Source of the DNA: Candidatus Aphodovivens avistercoris
GTDB taxonomy: Bacteria; Actinomycetota; Coriobacteriia; Coriobacteriales; Eggerthellaceae
Direction: 5' to 3'
NCBI GenBank assembly: GCA_018710945.1
Contig: DVIW01000007.1
Location: forward strand, 55,532 to 119,531
DNA length: 64,000 nucleotides
Part shown: positions 8,978 to 17,651 of the stretch, piece by piece
Position numbering within the stretch: position 1 is the stretch's first letter
Layout: each line of letters starts with the position of its first letter
Made by a program: the position numbers and the translations under genes
The notes under the pieces: generated by a model
Told to the model about the DNA's origin: nothing
Database searches by the model: none
The model's input: the letters and a program-made list of their open reading frames with translations, nothing else

Positions 8978-9664
8978 CTAGCGCGAGCTGCGGGCCGCCG
9001 CGTCGCGCGCCATCCCGCAGATCTCGTCGATGATGTCCTCGATGAACCGGCCGGTGGAGTCCAGCATCACCGCGTCGTCGGCGGGACGCAGCGGCGAGGC
9101 GGCGCGCGAGGAGTCGCGCTCGTCGCGGGCGCGCAGGTCGGCCAGCACCTCGTCGTAGTCGATGGAGCCGATGCCGCGGTCGACGTTCTGGCGCACGCGG
9201 CGGTGCGCGCGCTCTTCATCGGAGGCGGTCAGGAACACCTTCACCTCGGCCTCGGGGAACACGGTGGTGCCGATGTCGCGGCCCTCCACCACGTAGTCGC
9301 CGGCCCGCCCGATGCGGCGCTGCTGGTCCAGCAGCGCAGCGCGCACCGAGGGGGCAGCCGACACCGGGCTCACCGCGCGGTCGATCTCGGCGGTGCGGAT
9401 GGCGGCGGTCACGTCGGCGCCGCCGATGGACACTCCCGAGGGCAGCGGCTCGCCGGGCTGGTGGGTGAAGGCGATCTCCTGGGTGCGCGCGATGGCACCC
9501 AAAGCCTCGTCATCGTCGAAGGGCACGCCGTCCTGCACGGCGCGCCACGCCACCGCGCGGTACATCGCGCCGGTGTCCAGGCACGAGAAGCCCAGCTCGC
9601 GCGCCACGGCCTTCGCCACCGTCGATTTCCCCGCCCCGCTGGGGCCGTCTATCGCCACGATCAT
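8978..9664 (-). CDS. cmk: Cytidylate kinase
   Basis: A 228-residue cytoplasmic kinase converting CMP and dCMP to the diphosphates. It begins MIVAIDGPSGAGKSTVAKAV with the P-loop, followed by the CMP-binding motif LDTGAMYRA and the VEGRDIGT loop. Its ATG overlaps the aroA stop by four bases. The order aroA-cmk-plsC-ispH is a compact chain typical of Gram-positive genomes. Confidence 0.97.
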   Translation of the reverse strand: MIVAIDGPSGAGKSTVAKAVARELGFSCLDTGAMYRAVAWRAVQDGVPFDDDEALGAIARTQEIAFTHQPGEPLPSGVSIGGADVTAAIRTAEIDRAVSPVSAAPSVRAALLDQQRRIGRAGDYVVEGRDIGTTVFPEAEVKVFLTASDEERAHRRVRQNVDRGIGSIDYDEVLADLRARDERDSSRAASPLRPADDAVMLDSTGRFIEDIIDEICGMARDAAARSSR

Positions 9665-10998
9665 CGCGTCAACCTTTCCAAATCAGCCAGAAAACCCGGA
9701 TAGCTTATCTTCACGGACTCGAACCCTTCCACCTCCACGGGCACGCCGGCCGTCATGCCGGCCACGGCCCAGGTCATGGCAAGGCGATGGTCGCCCTTGG
9801 AGTCGAAGCGCATGCCGGCGGGAACCGCAAGGTCCGGCTGGCCCTCGATGAACAGGTCGTCACCGTCAGCCCAGGCGTCCACGCCCAGCTGCGCCAGCCC
9901 CTCGATGACCGCGGCCAAGCGGTCGGTCTCCTTCACGCGCAGCTCGCCCACGTCGCGGAACACCGTCACGCCGCGCGCGTGCGCCGCCACCAGCGACAGG
10001 ATGGGGATCTCGTCCACCAGCGAGGCGATGTGCTGCGCGGGGATCTCGCACCCCCGCAGCGACGGGGTGTGGCACGCCTCGATGACGCCGGAGGGCTCTT
10101 TGCCCGATAGCCCCGTGCGCGTGACGCTGACCTGGGCGCCCATACGCTCCAGCGTGCGGGTGAAGCCCACGCGCGCCGTGTTCAGGCTGACGTTTTCCAC
10201 CTGCAGGGCGCTGCCCGGCGCCAGCACCGCCGCGCAGACGAGGAACGCCGCGGAGGACGGGTCGCCCGGCACGCGCACCTCGGCGGCCTTCAGCACGTTG
10301 GGGCCCTCCACCGACGCCATCAGGTCGGAGGCGGTGGTGGGCACGCCGAACTCGGGCAGCATCAGCTCGGTGTGGTTGCGCGAGCGCGCCGGCTCGTGCA
10401 GCACCGTGGTGCCCTCGGCGTAGGCGCCGGCCAGAAGCACGGCGGTCTTCAGCTGGGCGGAGGCCATGGGGGCCTCGTAGTCGATGGGGCGCAAACGGCG
10501 CGTGCCGGTCTCGCGCAGCGGCAGGTGCTCGCGGCCCTCCGGCTCGAAGCGCACGCCCATCTTCATCAGCGGCGCGGTGATGCGGCGCATGGGGCGCGTG
10601 GACAGCGACGCGTCGCCGGAAAGCTCCACGGTGATGTCCCACGGCGCCAGGATACCCATCAGAAGCCGCGCAGTGGTGCCGGAGTTGCCGCAGTCAAGCG
10701 GCGCGTCGGGCTGCTTGGGGCCGGCCGCGCCCCAGCCGGTGATGCCGCCGGCCAGGCTGCCGTCAGGCTGCTTCTCAAGCGACACCTGGGCGCCGAGCGC
10801 CTGGACGCAGGCGATGGACGAGCGCACGTCCTCGGAGTCGAGCACGCCCATCACGCGGCTCGTGCCCTCGGCCATCGCCGAGAACAGCACCGCGCGGTGC
10901 GAGATCGACTTGTCGCCCGGCACGTTGATGGTGCCGCGCAAGGGCCCGGACAGCGGCTCGATGCGCGTGGCTGGCTGGTTTCGCTGGTCATTCGACAT
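9661..10998 (-). CDS. aroA: 3-phosphoshikimate 1-carboxyvinyltransferase (EPSP synthase)
   Basis: The 445-residue enzyme joins phosphoenolpyruvate to shikimate-3-phosphate in the chorismate pathway. Signature segments: NVPGDKSISHRAVLF near residue 25, LDCGNSGTTARLLMG near 110, and the PEP-site region RVKETDRL. The N-terminal 15 residues are polar and family-variable. Its start lies inside the last codons of tyrA (11-base overlap), coupling two aromatic amino-acid genes. Confidence 0.97.
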   Translation of the reverse strand: MSNDQRNQPATRIEPLSGPLRGTINVPGDKSISHRAVLFSAMAEGTSRVMGVLDSEDVRSSIACVQALGAQVSLEKQPDGSLAGGITGWGAAGPKQPDAPLDCGNSGTTARLLMGILAPWDITVELSGDASLSTRPMRRITAPLMKMGVRFEPEGREHLPLRETGTRRLRPIDYEAPMASAQLKTAVLLAGAYAEGTTVLHEPARSRNHTELMLPEFGVPTTASDLMASVEGPNVLKAAEVRVPGDPSSAAFLVCAAVLAPGSALQVENVSLNTARVGFTRTLERMGAQVSVTRTGLSGKEPSGVIEACHTPSLRGCEIPAQHIASLVDEIPILSLVAAHARGVTVFRDVGELRVKETDRLAAVIEGLAQLGVDAWADGDDLFIEGQPDLAVPAGMRFDSKGDHRLAMTWAVAGMTAGVPVEVEGFESVKISYPGFLADLERLTR

Positions 10999-12166
10999 GG
11001 CTGTGCTCCTTCGCGCTCAGGGGTGAGAACGACACCGAGAACCCCGCCTTGATGAGCGCGGCGGAAAGCGCGCCCACGTCGCCCTCGTCGGTGAGGATGA
11101 GGGAGAGCACGGCGCTGCCCTCGGTGATGTGGTCTATCTCGATGGACTGGATGTTGCAGCCCGCGGCGCTGGCGATGGTGGTCACCTCGGCCACCACGCC
11201 GCGGCGGTCCTCCATGGGAATGCGCACCTCCAGCAAATCCTCGGTGGAGGGCACCCACGCAGCGGGCAGCGCGCGGCGCGCGTCGGCGGCCTCGGCGAGC
11301 AGACGAGTGAACGCCGCGCGGTCGCCCGCCTCCAGGGCGTCGGAGAACGTCCCGATGATCTGGCGCATCTCGGAAAGCCCGGCGCGCACGGCCTCGGCGT
11401 TGTCGAAGGCGATGCCGCACCACAGCTCCGGCGAGCCGGCGGCGATGCGCGTGGAGTCCTTGAACCCGCCGGCGGCCAGGCGCATGAGCGAGCGGTCGGC
11501 GTCGGCGTGGCGGCTGGCCAGCTGCATGAGCGAGGACGCCACGAAGTGCGGCACGTGGCTGACGATGGCCACCGATTGGTCGTGGTCCTCCCGCCGAAGC
11601 GCGATGACGCGCGCGCCCAGGCCGGTGAACAGCTCGTGCAGGCGCGTGAAGTGCTCGGGCGGCGTGGCGTCGTCGGGGCACAGGATCCAGTAGGCGCCCT
11701 TGAACAGATCGGCCCGCGCGCCGGCGATGCCGCTGACCTCCGAGCCGGCCATGGGATGCCCCGGCACGTAGTTGTGCGGATGCGACAGAATGCGCTCGGC
11801 GGCAGCCGCCAGGCGGGCCTTGGTGGAGGCGGTGTCGGTGACGACGCCGCGGAAATCCCACTGCGCCAGAAGCGCGAAGATGGACTCCGCCGCCCCCGCC
11901 GGCGTGGCCACCACGGCCAGATCGCACCCGTCGCGCACGAACGCCTCGAACGCCGGATCGTCGGGCGCGCAGGCGCCGTCCACCCAGCCGCGTTCCCGGG
12001 CGGTCTGGCAGGTGGCGGCGTCCACGTCGGCGCCGAACAGCGCCGCGTCCGGGTACGCCTGCCGCAGCGCGGCGGCCAGCGAGGCCCCGATGAGCCCCAG
12101 GCCCGCCACGGCGATGCGGGAAAACGGCGCCGCGGGCGCGTCGGGTCGTTCGCAGGTTGAAGCCAT
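10988..12166 (-). CDS. tyrA: Prephenate dehydrogenase with C-terminal ACT domain
   Basis: A 392-residue enzyme of tyrosine synthesis. After a short polar lead comes a Rossmann motif IAVAGLGLIGASLAAAL, then VTDTASTK, GHPMAGSE (prephenate site) and a helical dehydrogenase domain; an ACT domain follows (about residues 312-385, beginning near LLEVRIPMEDRRGVVAE), usually a site of feedback control by tyrosine. The ATG at 12166 has an AAGAAAGG ribosome site. No chorismate mutase domain is fused. It heads the tyrA-aroA-cmk-plsC-ispH series; 188 bases separate it from rluB. Confidence 0.95.
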   Translation of the reverse strand: MASTCERPDAPAAPFSRIAVAGLGLIGASLAAALRQAYPDAALFGADVDAATCQTARERGWVDGACAPDDPAFEAFVRDGCDLAVVATPAGAAESIFALLAQWDFRGVVTDTASTKARLAAAAERILSHPHNYVPGHPMAGSEVSGIAGARADLFKGAYWILCPDDATPPEHFTRLHELFTGLGARVIALRREDHDQSVAIVSHVPHFVASSLMQLASRHADADRSLMRLAAGGFKDSTRIAAGSPELWCGIAFDNAEAVRAGLSEMRQIIGTFSDALEAGDRAAFTRLLAEAADARRALPAAWVPSTEDLLEVRIPMEDRRGVVAEVTTIASAAGCNIQSIEIDHITEGSAVLSLILTDEGDVGALSAALIKAGFSVSFSPLSAKEHSHVE

Positions 12167-12354
12167 GGAAGCGCTTGCCTTTCTTCGCGGGCGCGGGGCG
12201 CAAACGCCGCCGCGCGTTGCCTGTCCGGGAGATTCTAGCACGGCCCGCCCGCCCCGGCGATGTCGGGAGCGTTTCGGACGCGCGGCGCCGCGCGGGGCGA
12301 GGCCCCGGCCGACGGGCGGCGCGGGGCGCACGGGCCGTGCGGGCGGGCGGGGGC

Positions 12355-13191
12355 TCAGTCGATGCCCGCCGCGACGCGCAGGGCGGCTGCCTCCTCGTCG
12401 GAGAGCAGGCGCCACTCCCCCCGCGGCAGCGCGCCCAGCTCAAGCGGGCCGAACGCGGCGCGGTGCAGCGCGACCACGGGATGCCCCACTGCGTCCAGCA
12501 TGCGCTTCACCTGGTGCTTGCGCCCTTCGCGCAAACCCAGCTCCACCACGTGCCGCCGCCGCGCGCGCCGCCGGCACGCCGACCGGTACTGCGCCGAGCC
12601 GGCGGGCAGGCCGGGCTCTTCCAGAAGCGCGCGGGCCGCCCGCTCGTCCTCGCCCGACAGAAGCCGCGCCTGGGCGGGCTGGGTGGGGCCGTCGTCCAGC
12701 ATGACGCCCGCCCGCAGCGCCGCCAGCTCGGCCGCCGTGGGCGCGCCCTCCACCAGCGCCAGGTAGCGCTTCAGCACGTGGTGGCGCGGGTGCAGGAGCC
12801 GGTTGCCCAGATCGCCGTCGGTGGAGAACAGCAGAAGCCCCGTGGTGTCGGCGTCCAGCCGCCCGATGGGGAACAACCCCGGATAGCGCTCCGTGGGCAC
12901 GAGCTCGGCCACCGTGGGACGCCCGAAGGGGTCGGCCATGGTGGTCAGGGGGCCGGCCGGCTTGTGCAGCATGAGCGTCACCGCCCCGTCCGACAGGCGC
13001 ACCGCCACGCCGTCCACCGCCACCTCGTCTGAAAGCGGGTCCACCTTGCTGCCCAGCTCGCGGACCACCTGCCCGTTCACCGTCACGCGGCCCGCCGTCA
13101 TGAGGTTTTCCGCCCCCCGCCGGCTGGCCGCCCCGGCCCGCGCCAAAAACTTCTGCAACCGCATCGGCACGATGCGCTCTTCCTCACTCAT
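12355..13191 (-). CDS. rluB: RsuA/RluB family pseudouridine synthase
   Basis: The 278-residue protein has an N-terminal S4 RNA-binding domain (RLQKFLARAGAASRRGAE) and a pseudouridine synthase domain with the catalytic aspartate motif GRLDADTTGLLL. It would modify 23S rRNA, most likely in helix 89/80 as RluB does, though the exact site cannot be read from sequence. A short Arg-rich insertion (RRRARRR) precedes the LREGRKHQVKRML motif. The ATG at 13191 overlaps the scpB stop by eight bases, as in the common scpA-scpB-rluB operon. Confidence 0.93.
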   Translation of the reverse strand: MSEEERIVPMRLQKFLARAGAASRRGAENLMTAGRVTVNGQVVRELGSKVDPLSDEVAVDGVAVRLSDGAVTLMLHKPAGPLTTMADPFGRPTVAELVPTERYPGLFPIGRLDADTTGLLLFSTDGDLGNRLLHPRHHVLKRYLALVEGAPTAAELAALRAGVMLDDGPTQPAQARLLSGEDERAARALLEEPGLPAGSAQYRSACRRRARRRHVVELGLREGRKHQVKRMLDAVGHPVVALHRAAFGPLELGALPRGEWRLLSDEEAAALRVAAGID

Positions 13192-13981
13192 CGTCGGTCT
13201 CGAACACAAGCTCGCTGAAGTCGATCTTGTCCACGACTCCCAGGCCGCTGGCCAGCGCAGCCGCGAACGGGCTTTCCGCCTCGCCCGGCTCCGCCGCGCC
13301 ATCGGGCGAAAACGCGTCCGGAGCGTCCAGCGCGTCCGCCCCACCTGCCACGTCAGCCGCCGCGACGGCGCCCGCAGCCGTGCCCGCCTCCAGCGCCGCG
13401 TCGCCGCGCGTGGCCGACAGCCGTTCGCGGATGAACGCGCGCGCCTCGTCGTCGGGCGCGAACTGGTCTAGGTCGGGCAGATCGGCCGTGCTGCGCAGCC
13501 CGAACTTCTCCAAGAAGGCGCGCGTGGTGGCGTAGAGCACCGGGTTGCCCGGCGCGTCGGCCGTGCCCGCCTCGCGCAGAAGCCCCTTCTCCACCAGCGA
13601 GTTGATGGAGCTGTCGGAGTTCACGCCGCGCACCGCCGCCACCTGCCCGCGCGTCACCGGCTGGCTATAGGCCACCACGGCCAGCGTCTCCAGCGCCGCC
13701 TGCGAGAGCTTGCGCGTGTCCCACGACACCACGTACTTCTCGATGAGCTCGTGGTAGGCCGGGTGCGTGAACAGCCGCCAGCCACCCGCCACCTCGCGCA
13801 GCTGGATACCGCGCTCCTCGCGCGAGAAGCGCTCGCGCAGCTCTTCCAGCGCCGCCTCCACCTGCGCCGGGTCCACCTCCAGCATGTCAGCCAGCGCGAT
13901 GACGCCCACCGGCTCGTCGGTGACGAACAGAAGCGCCTCCACCGCGCCGGGAAGCTGGCTTTCCTGCAGGCCCTGGAACAT
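13184..13981 (-). CDS. scpB: Chromosome segregation and condensation protein ScpB
   Basis: A 265-residue kleisin-associated winged-helix protein of the SMC-ScpAB condensin. Recognisable blocks are AVEALLFVTDEPVG at the start and ETLAVVAYSQPVTRGQVAAV in the second winged helix. The last ~85 residues are an acidic, Ala/Asp-rich tail not present in shorter homologues. It begins three bases after scpA ends and overlaps rluB, so scpA, scpB and rluB should be co-expressed. Confidence 0.95.
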   Translation of the reverse strand: MFQGLQESQLPGAVEALLFVTDEPVGVIALADMLEVDPAQVEAALEELRERFSREERGIQLREVAGGWRLFTHPAYHELIEKYVVSWDTRKLSQAALETLAVVAYSQPVTRGQVAAVRGVNSDSSINSLVEKGLLREAGTADAPGNPVLYATTRAFLEKFGLRSTADLPDLDQFAPDDEARAFIRERLSATRGDAALEAGTAAGAVAAADVAGGADALDAPDAFSPDGAAEPGEAESPFAAALASGLGVVDKIDFSELVFETDDE

Positions 13982-13984
13982 GGG

Positions 13985-14779
13985 CTAGTCCTCCTCTCCC
14001 ACCGACGTGAGCGAATCGTCGCCGGTCAGATCCAGATCGCCGGATCCTTCGATGTAGGAAACGGCGATATCGCCGAACGGCTCGTCCTGGGAAACGGTCA
14101 CCATCGAGCGCTTGTACAGCTCCAGGATGGCCAGAAACGTCACCACCACCACCGGCGTGGGCGTGTCCGCGTCCACCAGCTCCGAGAACCGCAGCCGCTT
14201 CTTGTTGCGGATGCGCTGGTGGATGGCGCGCACGTGCACTTCCACTGGGATGGGCTTGGCCGCAATGTGCTCCGACTCCAGCAGGAACGCCTCGCGCCGC
14301 GCGAAGGCCCCAGCGGCCACCAGCGCCAGCCCGTCCAGCGTGACGTCGCGCAGAAAGTCCGGCATGACCTTCAGAAACGGCGCGTCGGGCCCGAACGGAC
14401 GCGCGTGCATGCGCCCCTCGGCCTCGAAGCGCACGCGCAGCGCCGAGGCCGCGTTCTTGTACTGCTTGTAGGCCAGCAGGCGCTCCACCAGCATGTCGCG
14501 CGCGGCAGAGGGGGCCAGCTCCTCTATCTCGGCGTCCACCTCGTCGCGCTGGCGCGGGATGAGGCTTTCCGCCTTGATCTCCAGAAGCGTGGAGGCCACC
14601 AGCAGAAAGTCGCTGGCCACGTCCAGGTCCAGGTTGCGCATACGCGACACCTCGGCGAGGTACTGGTCGGCGATCTGCGTGACGTTGATGGCCCCGATGT
14701 CCACCTTCTGACGGCTGACCAGGTACAAAAGCAGGTCGAAGGGGCCTTCGAACGAGTCGATGCGAACGCGGTAGGACAT
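13985..14779 (-). CDS. scpA: Segregation and condensation protein ScpA
   Basis: A 264-residue kleisin of the SMC complex. It starts MSYRVRIDSFEGPFDLLLYL, where FEGPLDLLLxL is the family signature, and has the middle segment DVASDFLLVASTLLEIKAE. The C-terminal winged-helix part that contacts the SMC head ends around TFLAILELYKRSMV. It follows the M50 protease gene by six bases and directly precedes scpB. Confidence 0.96.
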   Translation of the reverse strand: MSYRVRIDSFEGPFDLLLYLVSRQKVDIGAINVTQIADQYLAEVSRMRNLDLDVASDFLLVASTLLEIKAESLIPRQRDEVDAEIEELAPSAARDMLVERLLAYKQYKNAASALRVRFEAEGRMHARPFGPDAPFLKVMPDFLRDVTLDGLALVAAGAFARREAFLLESEHIAAKPIPVEVHVRAIHQRIRNKKRLRFSELVDADTPTPVVVVTFLAILELYKRSMVTVSQDEPFGDIAVSYIEGSGDLDLTGDDSLTSVGEED

Positions 14780-14785
14780 GGCGGC

Positions 14786-15472
14786 CTAGACCATCCAAGC
14801 GTACAGCAGCCCGTACAGGTTGCCCGCCGTGACGTCGAGGTACCACCCGACGGGGTTGATGCGCAGCACGTAGGGCAGAAGGATCAGCGCGACCAGAAGG
14901 ATGGGCAGCGCGTAGCGCTGGACCTTGTAGTAGGTGCGCAGGTGCTTCTTCGGCAGCAGGTAGGCCAGAACCGACGAGCCATCCAGCGGCGGGATGGGCA
15001 GGATGTTGAAGAACAGCAGGTAGAGGTTGGTCAGCACGTAGGTGGGCAGGAACACGAAGTAGGCGTAGCGCACGACCACGTTGTCGATGGCCAGCTGCAT
15101 CATGGGCAGCGCGAACCACAGCGCCGCAGCCACGGCGGCGCCGACGACGGCCTGCAGCAGGTTGGACGCGGGCCCGGCCAGGCCGACGACCATCTCGCCC
15201 TTGCGGGGGTTCTCGAAGTAGGCGGGGTTGTAGCTGACCGGCTTGGCGTAGCCGAACACCGGCATGTTCATGGCGAACAGGCACAGCGGCAGGATGACCG
15301 TGCCGAACGGGTCGATGTGGCGCGCGGGGTTCAGCGACAGGCGCCCCTGGCGCTTGGCGGTGGGATCCCCCAGCTTCCAGGCGGCGAAGCCGTGCGCCGC
15401 CTCGTGCAAGACGAGCGCGGGCACGAACGCCAGAACGGTGCAGATGAGGGATGGGAGGCTGTAGCTAAGCAT
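14786..15472 (-). CDS. M50-family site-2-type membrane protease
   Basis: A 228-residue polytopic membrane metalloprotease. The zinc motif HEAAH lies at residues 23-27 within the first membrane helix and the second metal motif appears as NILPIPPLDGSS (the NPxPPLDG-type motif). Four to six hydrophobic segments are visible. Small S2P homologues of this type (no PDZ domain) are common upstream of scpA in Gram-positive bacteria; their substrates are unknown. The ATG lies only nine bases downstream of a TAGACT on the minus strand, with no ribosome site, so the message may be leaderless. Confidence 0.9.
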   Translation of the reverse strand: MLSYSLPSLICTVLAFVPALVLHEAAHGFAAWKLGDPTAKRQGRLSLNPARHIDPFGTVILPLCLFAMNMPVFGYAKPVSYNPAYFENPRKGEMVVGLAGPASNLLQAVVGAAVAAALWFALPMMQLAIDNVVVRYAYFVFLPTYVLTNLYLLFFNILPIPPLDGSSVLAYLLPKKHLRTYYKVQRYALPILLVALILLPYVLRINPVGWYLDVTAGNLYGLLYAWMV

Positions 15473-15481
15473 AGTGCGACC

Positions 15482-15487
15482 AGTCTA
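15482..15487 (-). promoter_or_regulatory. Possible -10 element giving a leaderless M50-scpAB-rluB transcript
   Basis: TAGACT on the minus strand matches four of six bases of the -10 consensus and ends nine bases before the ATG at 15472. A start six to seven bases downstream would leave almost no 5' leader. No clear -35 box is present, so this is tentative. Confidence 0.35.
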
Positions 15488-15599
15488 GCGCAAGCCGCGC
15501 CGCCTCCCCTGCCCGCCCGGCGAATTCCACAAGCGCACCGCAGCGCCCGCCCTGCGGACGGGCGCCGGCGAAAAGGCGGGCGCAGGCGCGGGGCTTCCG

Positions 15600-17357
15600 C
15601 TACGCCAGAAGCGCGCGGGCGCTTTCCTCCAGCGCGTCCAGCATGGCGTCGGCGCCCGGCTCGTCCGGCGCCTTCGCGAACAGGTAGGCCTTTATCTTGG
15701 GCTCGGTGCCGCTGGGGCGCACGATCAGCTTGCCGCCGCCGGTCAGGCGGAACTCCACCACGTTGGCGGCGGGCAGATCGCCCACCCCTTCGGCGTAGTC
15801 CAGCGTCTCGGCCACGTCGCGGCCCGCCACCTGGGCGGGAGGCTGCGTGCGCAGGCCCGCCATGATGGCGTCCATGCGCTGCGCGCCGTCGGCGCCGGGG
15901 TACGACAGCGAGATCGTGCGGTTGGTCTGCCAGCCGTGCTTGGCGTACAGCTCGCGCATGGCCTGCACGAGCGTCTTGCCCTGCGCGCGGTAGAAGCGCG
16001 CCATCTGGACGATCAGCATGCTGGCCACCACGGCGTCCTTGTCGCGCACGTGCGTGCCGGCCAAATACCCGTAGCTTTCCTCGAAGCCGAACAGGAAGCG
16101 ATCGGCCTCGCCGGCGGCCTCCAGACGGCCGATCTGCTCGCCGATGTACTTGAAGCCGGTCAGCGTGCGGCGCAGCTCGAAGCCGTACTCCGCCGCAAGG
16201 TCGTCGCACATGGCCGACGACACGATGGTGGTCACCGCCACCCGGCGCGAGAGGTCCTCGCCGCAGGCGGCGCGCCGGCTCGCCAGAAAGTCCAACAGCA
16301 GGATGCCCATCTCGTTTCCGCTGATGAGCGCGTAGTCATCGCCATCCTCGCAGGCCACGCCCACGCGGTCGGCGTCAGGATCGGTCGCCAGCAGCAGATC
16401 GTAGGGCCGGCCCGCGGCCTTGGCGGCGCGGCACTCCGCGATGCCCGCCTCGAGCGCGGCGCGCTCTTCGGGGTTCGGGTAGGTGCAGGTGGGGAAGTCG
16501 CCGTCCGGCCGGTCCTGGCCGGGCACCACGTTCACGTACGGGATGCCGATGCGCCCAAGCACCTGGCTCACGCACTCCAGGCCCGTGCCGCACAGCGGCG
16601 TGTAGAGAAGCGACAGCGGGGCGGGGTCAGCGCCGGGCTCTTCCTGCGACTGCTCCAGCACCGCCTCGACGAACCGCGCGATGGTGTCCTCCCCGATCCA
16701 CGAGATCATGCCCTCGAACGCGGCCTTCTGGAAATCGCACGTCTTGGCGCAAGGCGCCTCTTCGCCGGCGAAGTAGCCCAAGGCCGCGATGCGCGCGGAG
16801 ATCTCCGCCGCGGCGTCGCTGGTGATCTGGCAGCCGTCGGGACCGTAGACCTTGTAGCCGTTGTAGGCGGCGGGGTTGTGGCTGGCCGTCATGTTGATGC
16901 CCGCCGAGCAGCCCAGATCGCGCACGGCGAACGACAGCGCCGGGGTGGGCTCCACGCGCGGGTAGACGAAGGCCTTCACGCCGTTGGCCGCCAGCACGCT
17001 GGCCGCCGTGTTCACGAACAGCCGGCCCTTGTGGCGCGAGTCGCGCGCGATGGCCACGCTGGGGTTGTCGAAGTGCGCGTTCAGGTAGTCGGCCAAACCC
17101 TGGGTGGCGCGCGCCACGGTGTAGACGTTCATGCGGTTGGTGCCCGCGCCTATCACGCCGCGCAGCCCGGCGGTGCCGAACTCCAGGTCCTGGAAGAACG
17201 CGTCGGCGGTCGCCTTCGCGTCGCCGGCCATGGCGTCCAGCTCGGATGCGAGCTCGCCCATCTTGGCGAACTCCGGCGAGAACCCGCACGCCAGGGTGTC
17301 CCCCTCGACGTTTCGGCGCCACTGCTCCCGCATCGCGTCCATCTTGCGCTCGTCCAC
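15600..17357 (-). CDS. Phospho-sugar mutase (phosphoglucomutase/phosphomannomutase family)
   Basis: A 585-residue alpha-D-phosphohexomutase, close in layout to the long PgcA-type phosphoglucomutases of Gram-positives. The phosphoserine loop reads NMTASHNPAAYNG, the metal loop ATDPDADRVG, the sugar-binding loop FEESYGY, and the phosphate-binding loop RPSGTEPKIK. It would interconvert glucose-6- and glucose-1-phosphate, feeding cell-surface polysaccharide and glycolipid synthesis; pentose phosphates are an alternative substrate. I chose the GTG at 17357 because GGAGGG stands eight bases before it; ATG codons follow at codons 6 and 9. Confidence 0.92.
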   Translation of the reverse strand: MDERKMDAMREQWRRNVEGDTLACGFSPEFAKMGELASELDAMAGDAKATADAFFQDLEFGTAGLRGVIGAGTNRMNVYTVARATQGLADYLNAHFDNPSVAIARDSRHKGRLFVNTAASVLAANGVKAFVYPRVEPTPALSFAVRDLGCSAGINMTASHNPAAYNGYKVYGPDGCQITSDAAAEISARIAALGYFAGEEAPCAKTCDFQKAAFEGMISWIGEDTIARFVEAVLEQSQEEPGADPAPLSLLYTPLCGTGLECVSQVLGRIGIPYVNVVPGQDRPDGDFPTCTYPNPEERAALEAGIAECRAAKAAGRPYDLLLATDPDADRVGVACEDGDDYALISGNEMGILLLDFLASRRAACGEDLSRRVAVTTIVSSAMCDDLAAEYGFELRRTLTGFKYIGEQIGRLEAAGEADRFLFGFEESYGYLAGTHVRDKDAVVASMLIVQMARFYRAQGKTLVQAMRELYAKHGWQTNRTISLSYPGADGAQRMDAIMAGLRTQPPAQVAGRDVAETLDYAEGVGDLPAANVVEFRLTGGGKLIVRPSGTEPKIKAYLFAKAPDEPGADAMLDALEESARALLA

Positions 17358-17651
17358 GTGAAAGCCCTCCCTCGCCTCGCCCGCCCCGCAGCGGGGCGGC
17401 GCCTTTCCGATGCGCCCCATTGTCGCGCATTTCCCGCCGTTGCGGGGCAAACGCCGAAGAAAACGCAAAGGGCGGCGGGCGGAAGGGCGCGCCGGGCTGC
17501 GGAGCGGCGGGTTCGGCGGCTGCGGGCCCTGGCGGCGCGGCGGGAAGCGGCACGGGCGCCCGCCCTCGGGGCGCCGGGACGCTGGGGCGGGGCGCGCCGC
17601 GGGCTGCGGCCCCGCCTTTCCGCGCGCACTGCGGCGCGGCGCCTCCGGCGG

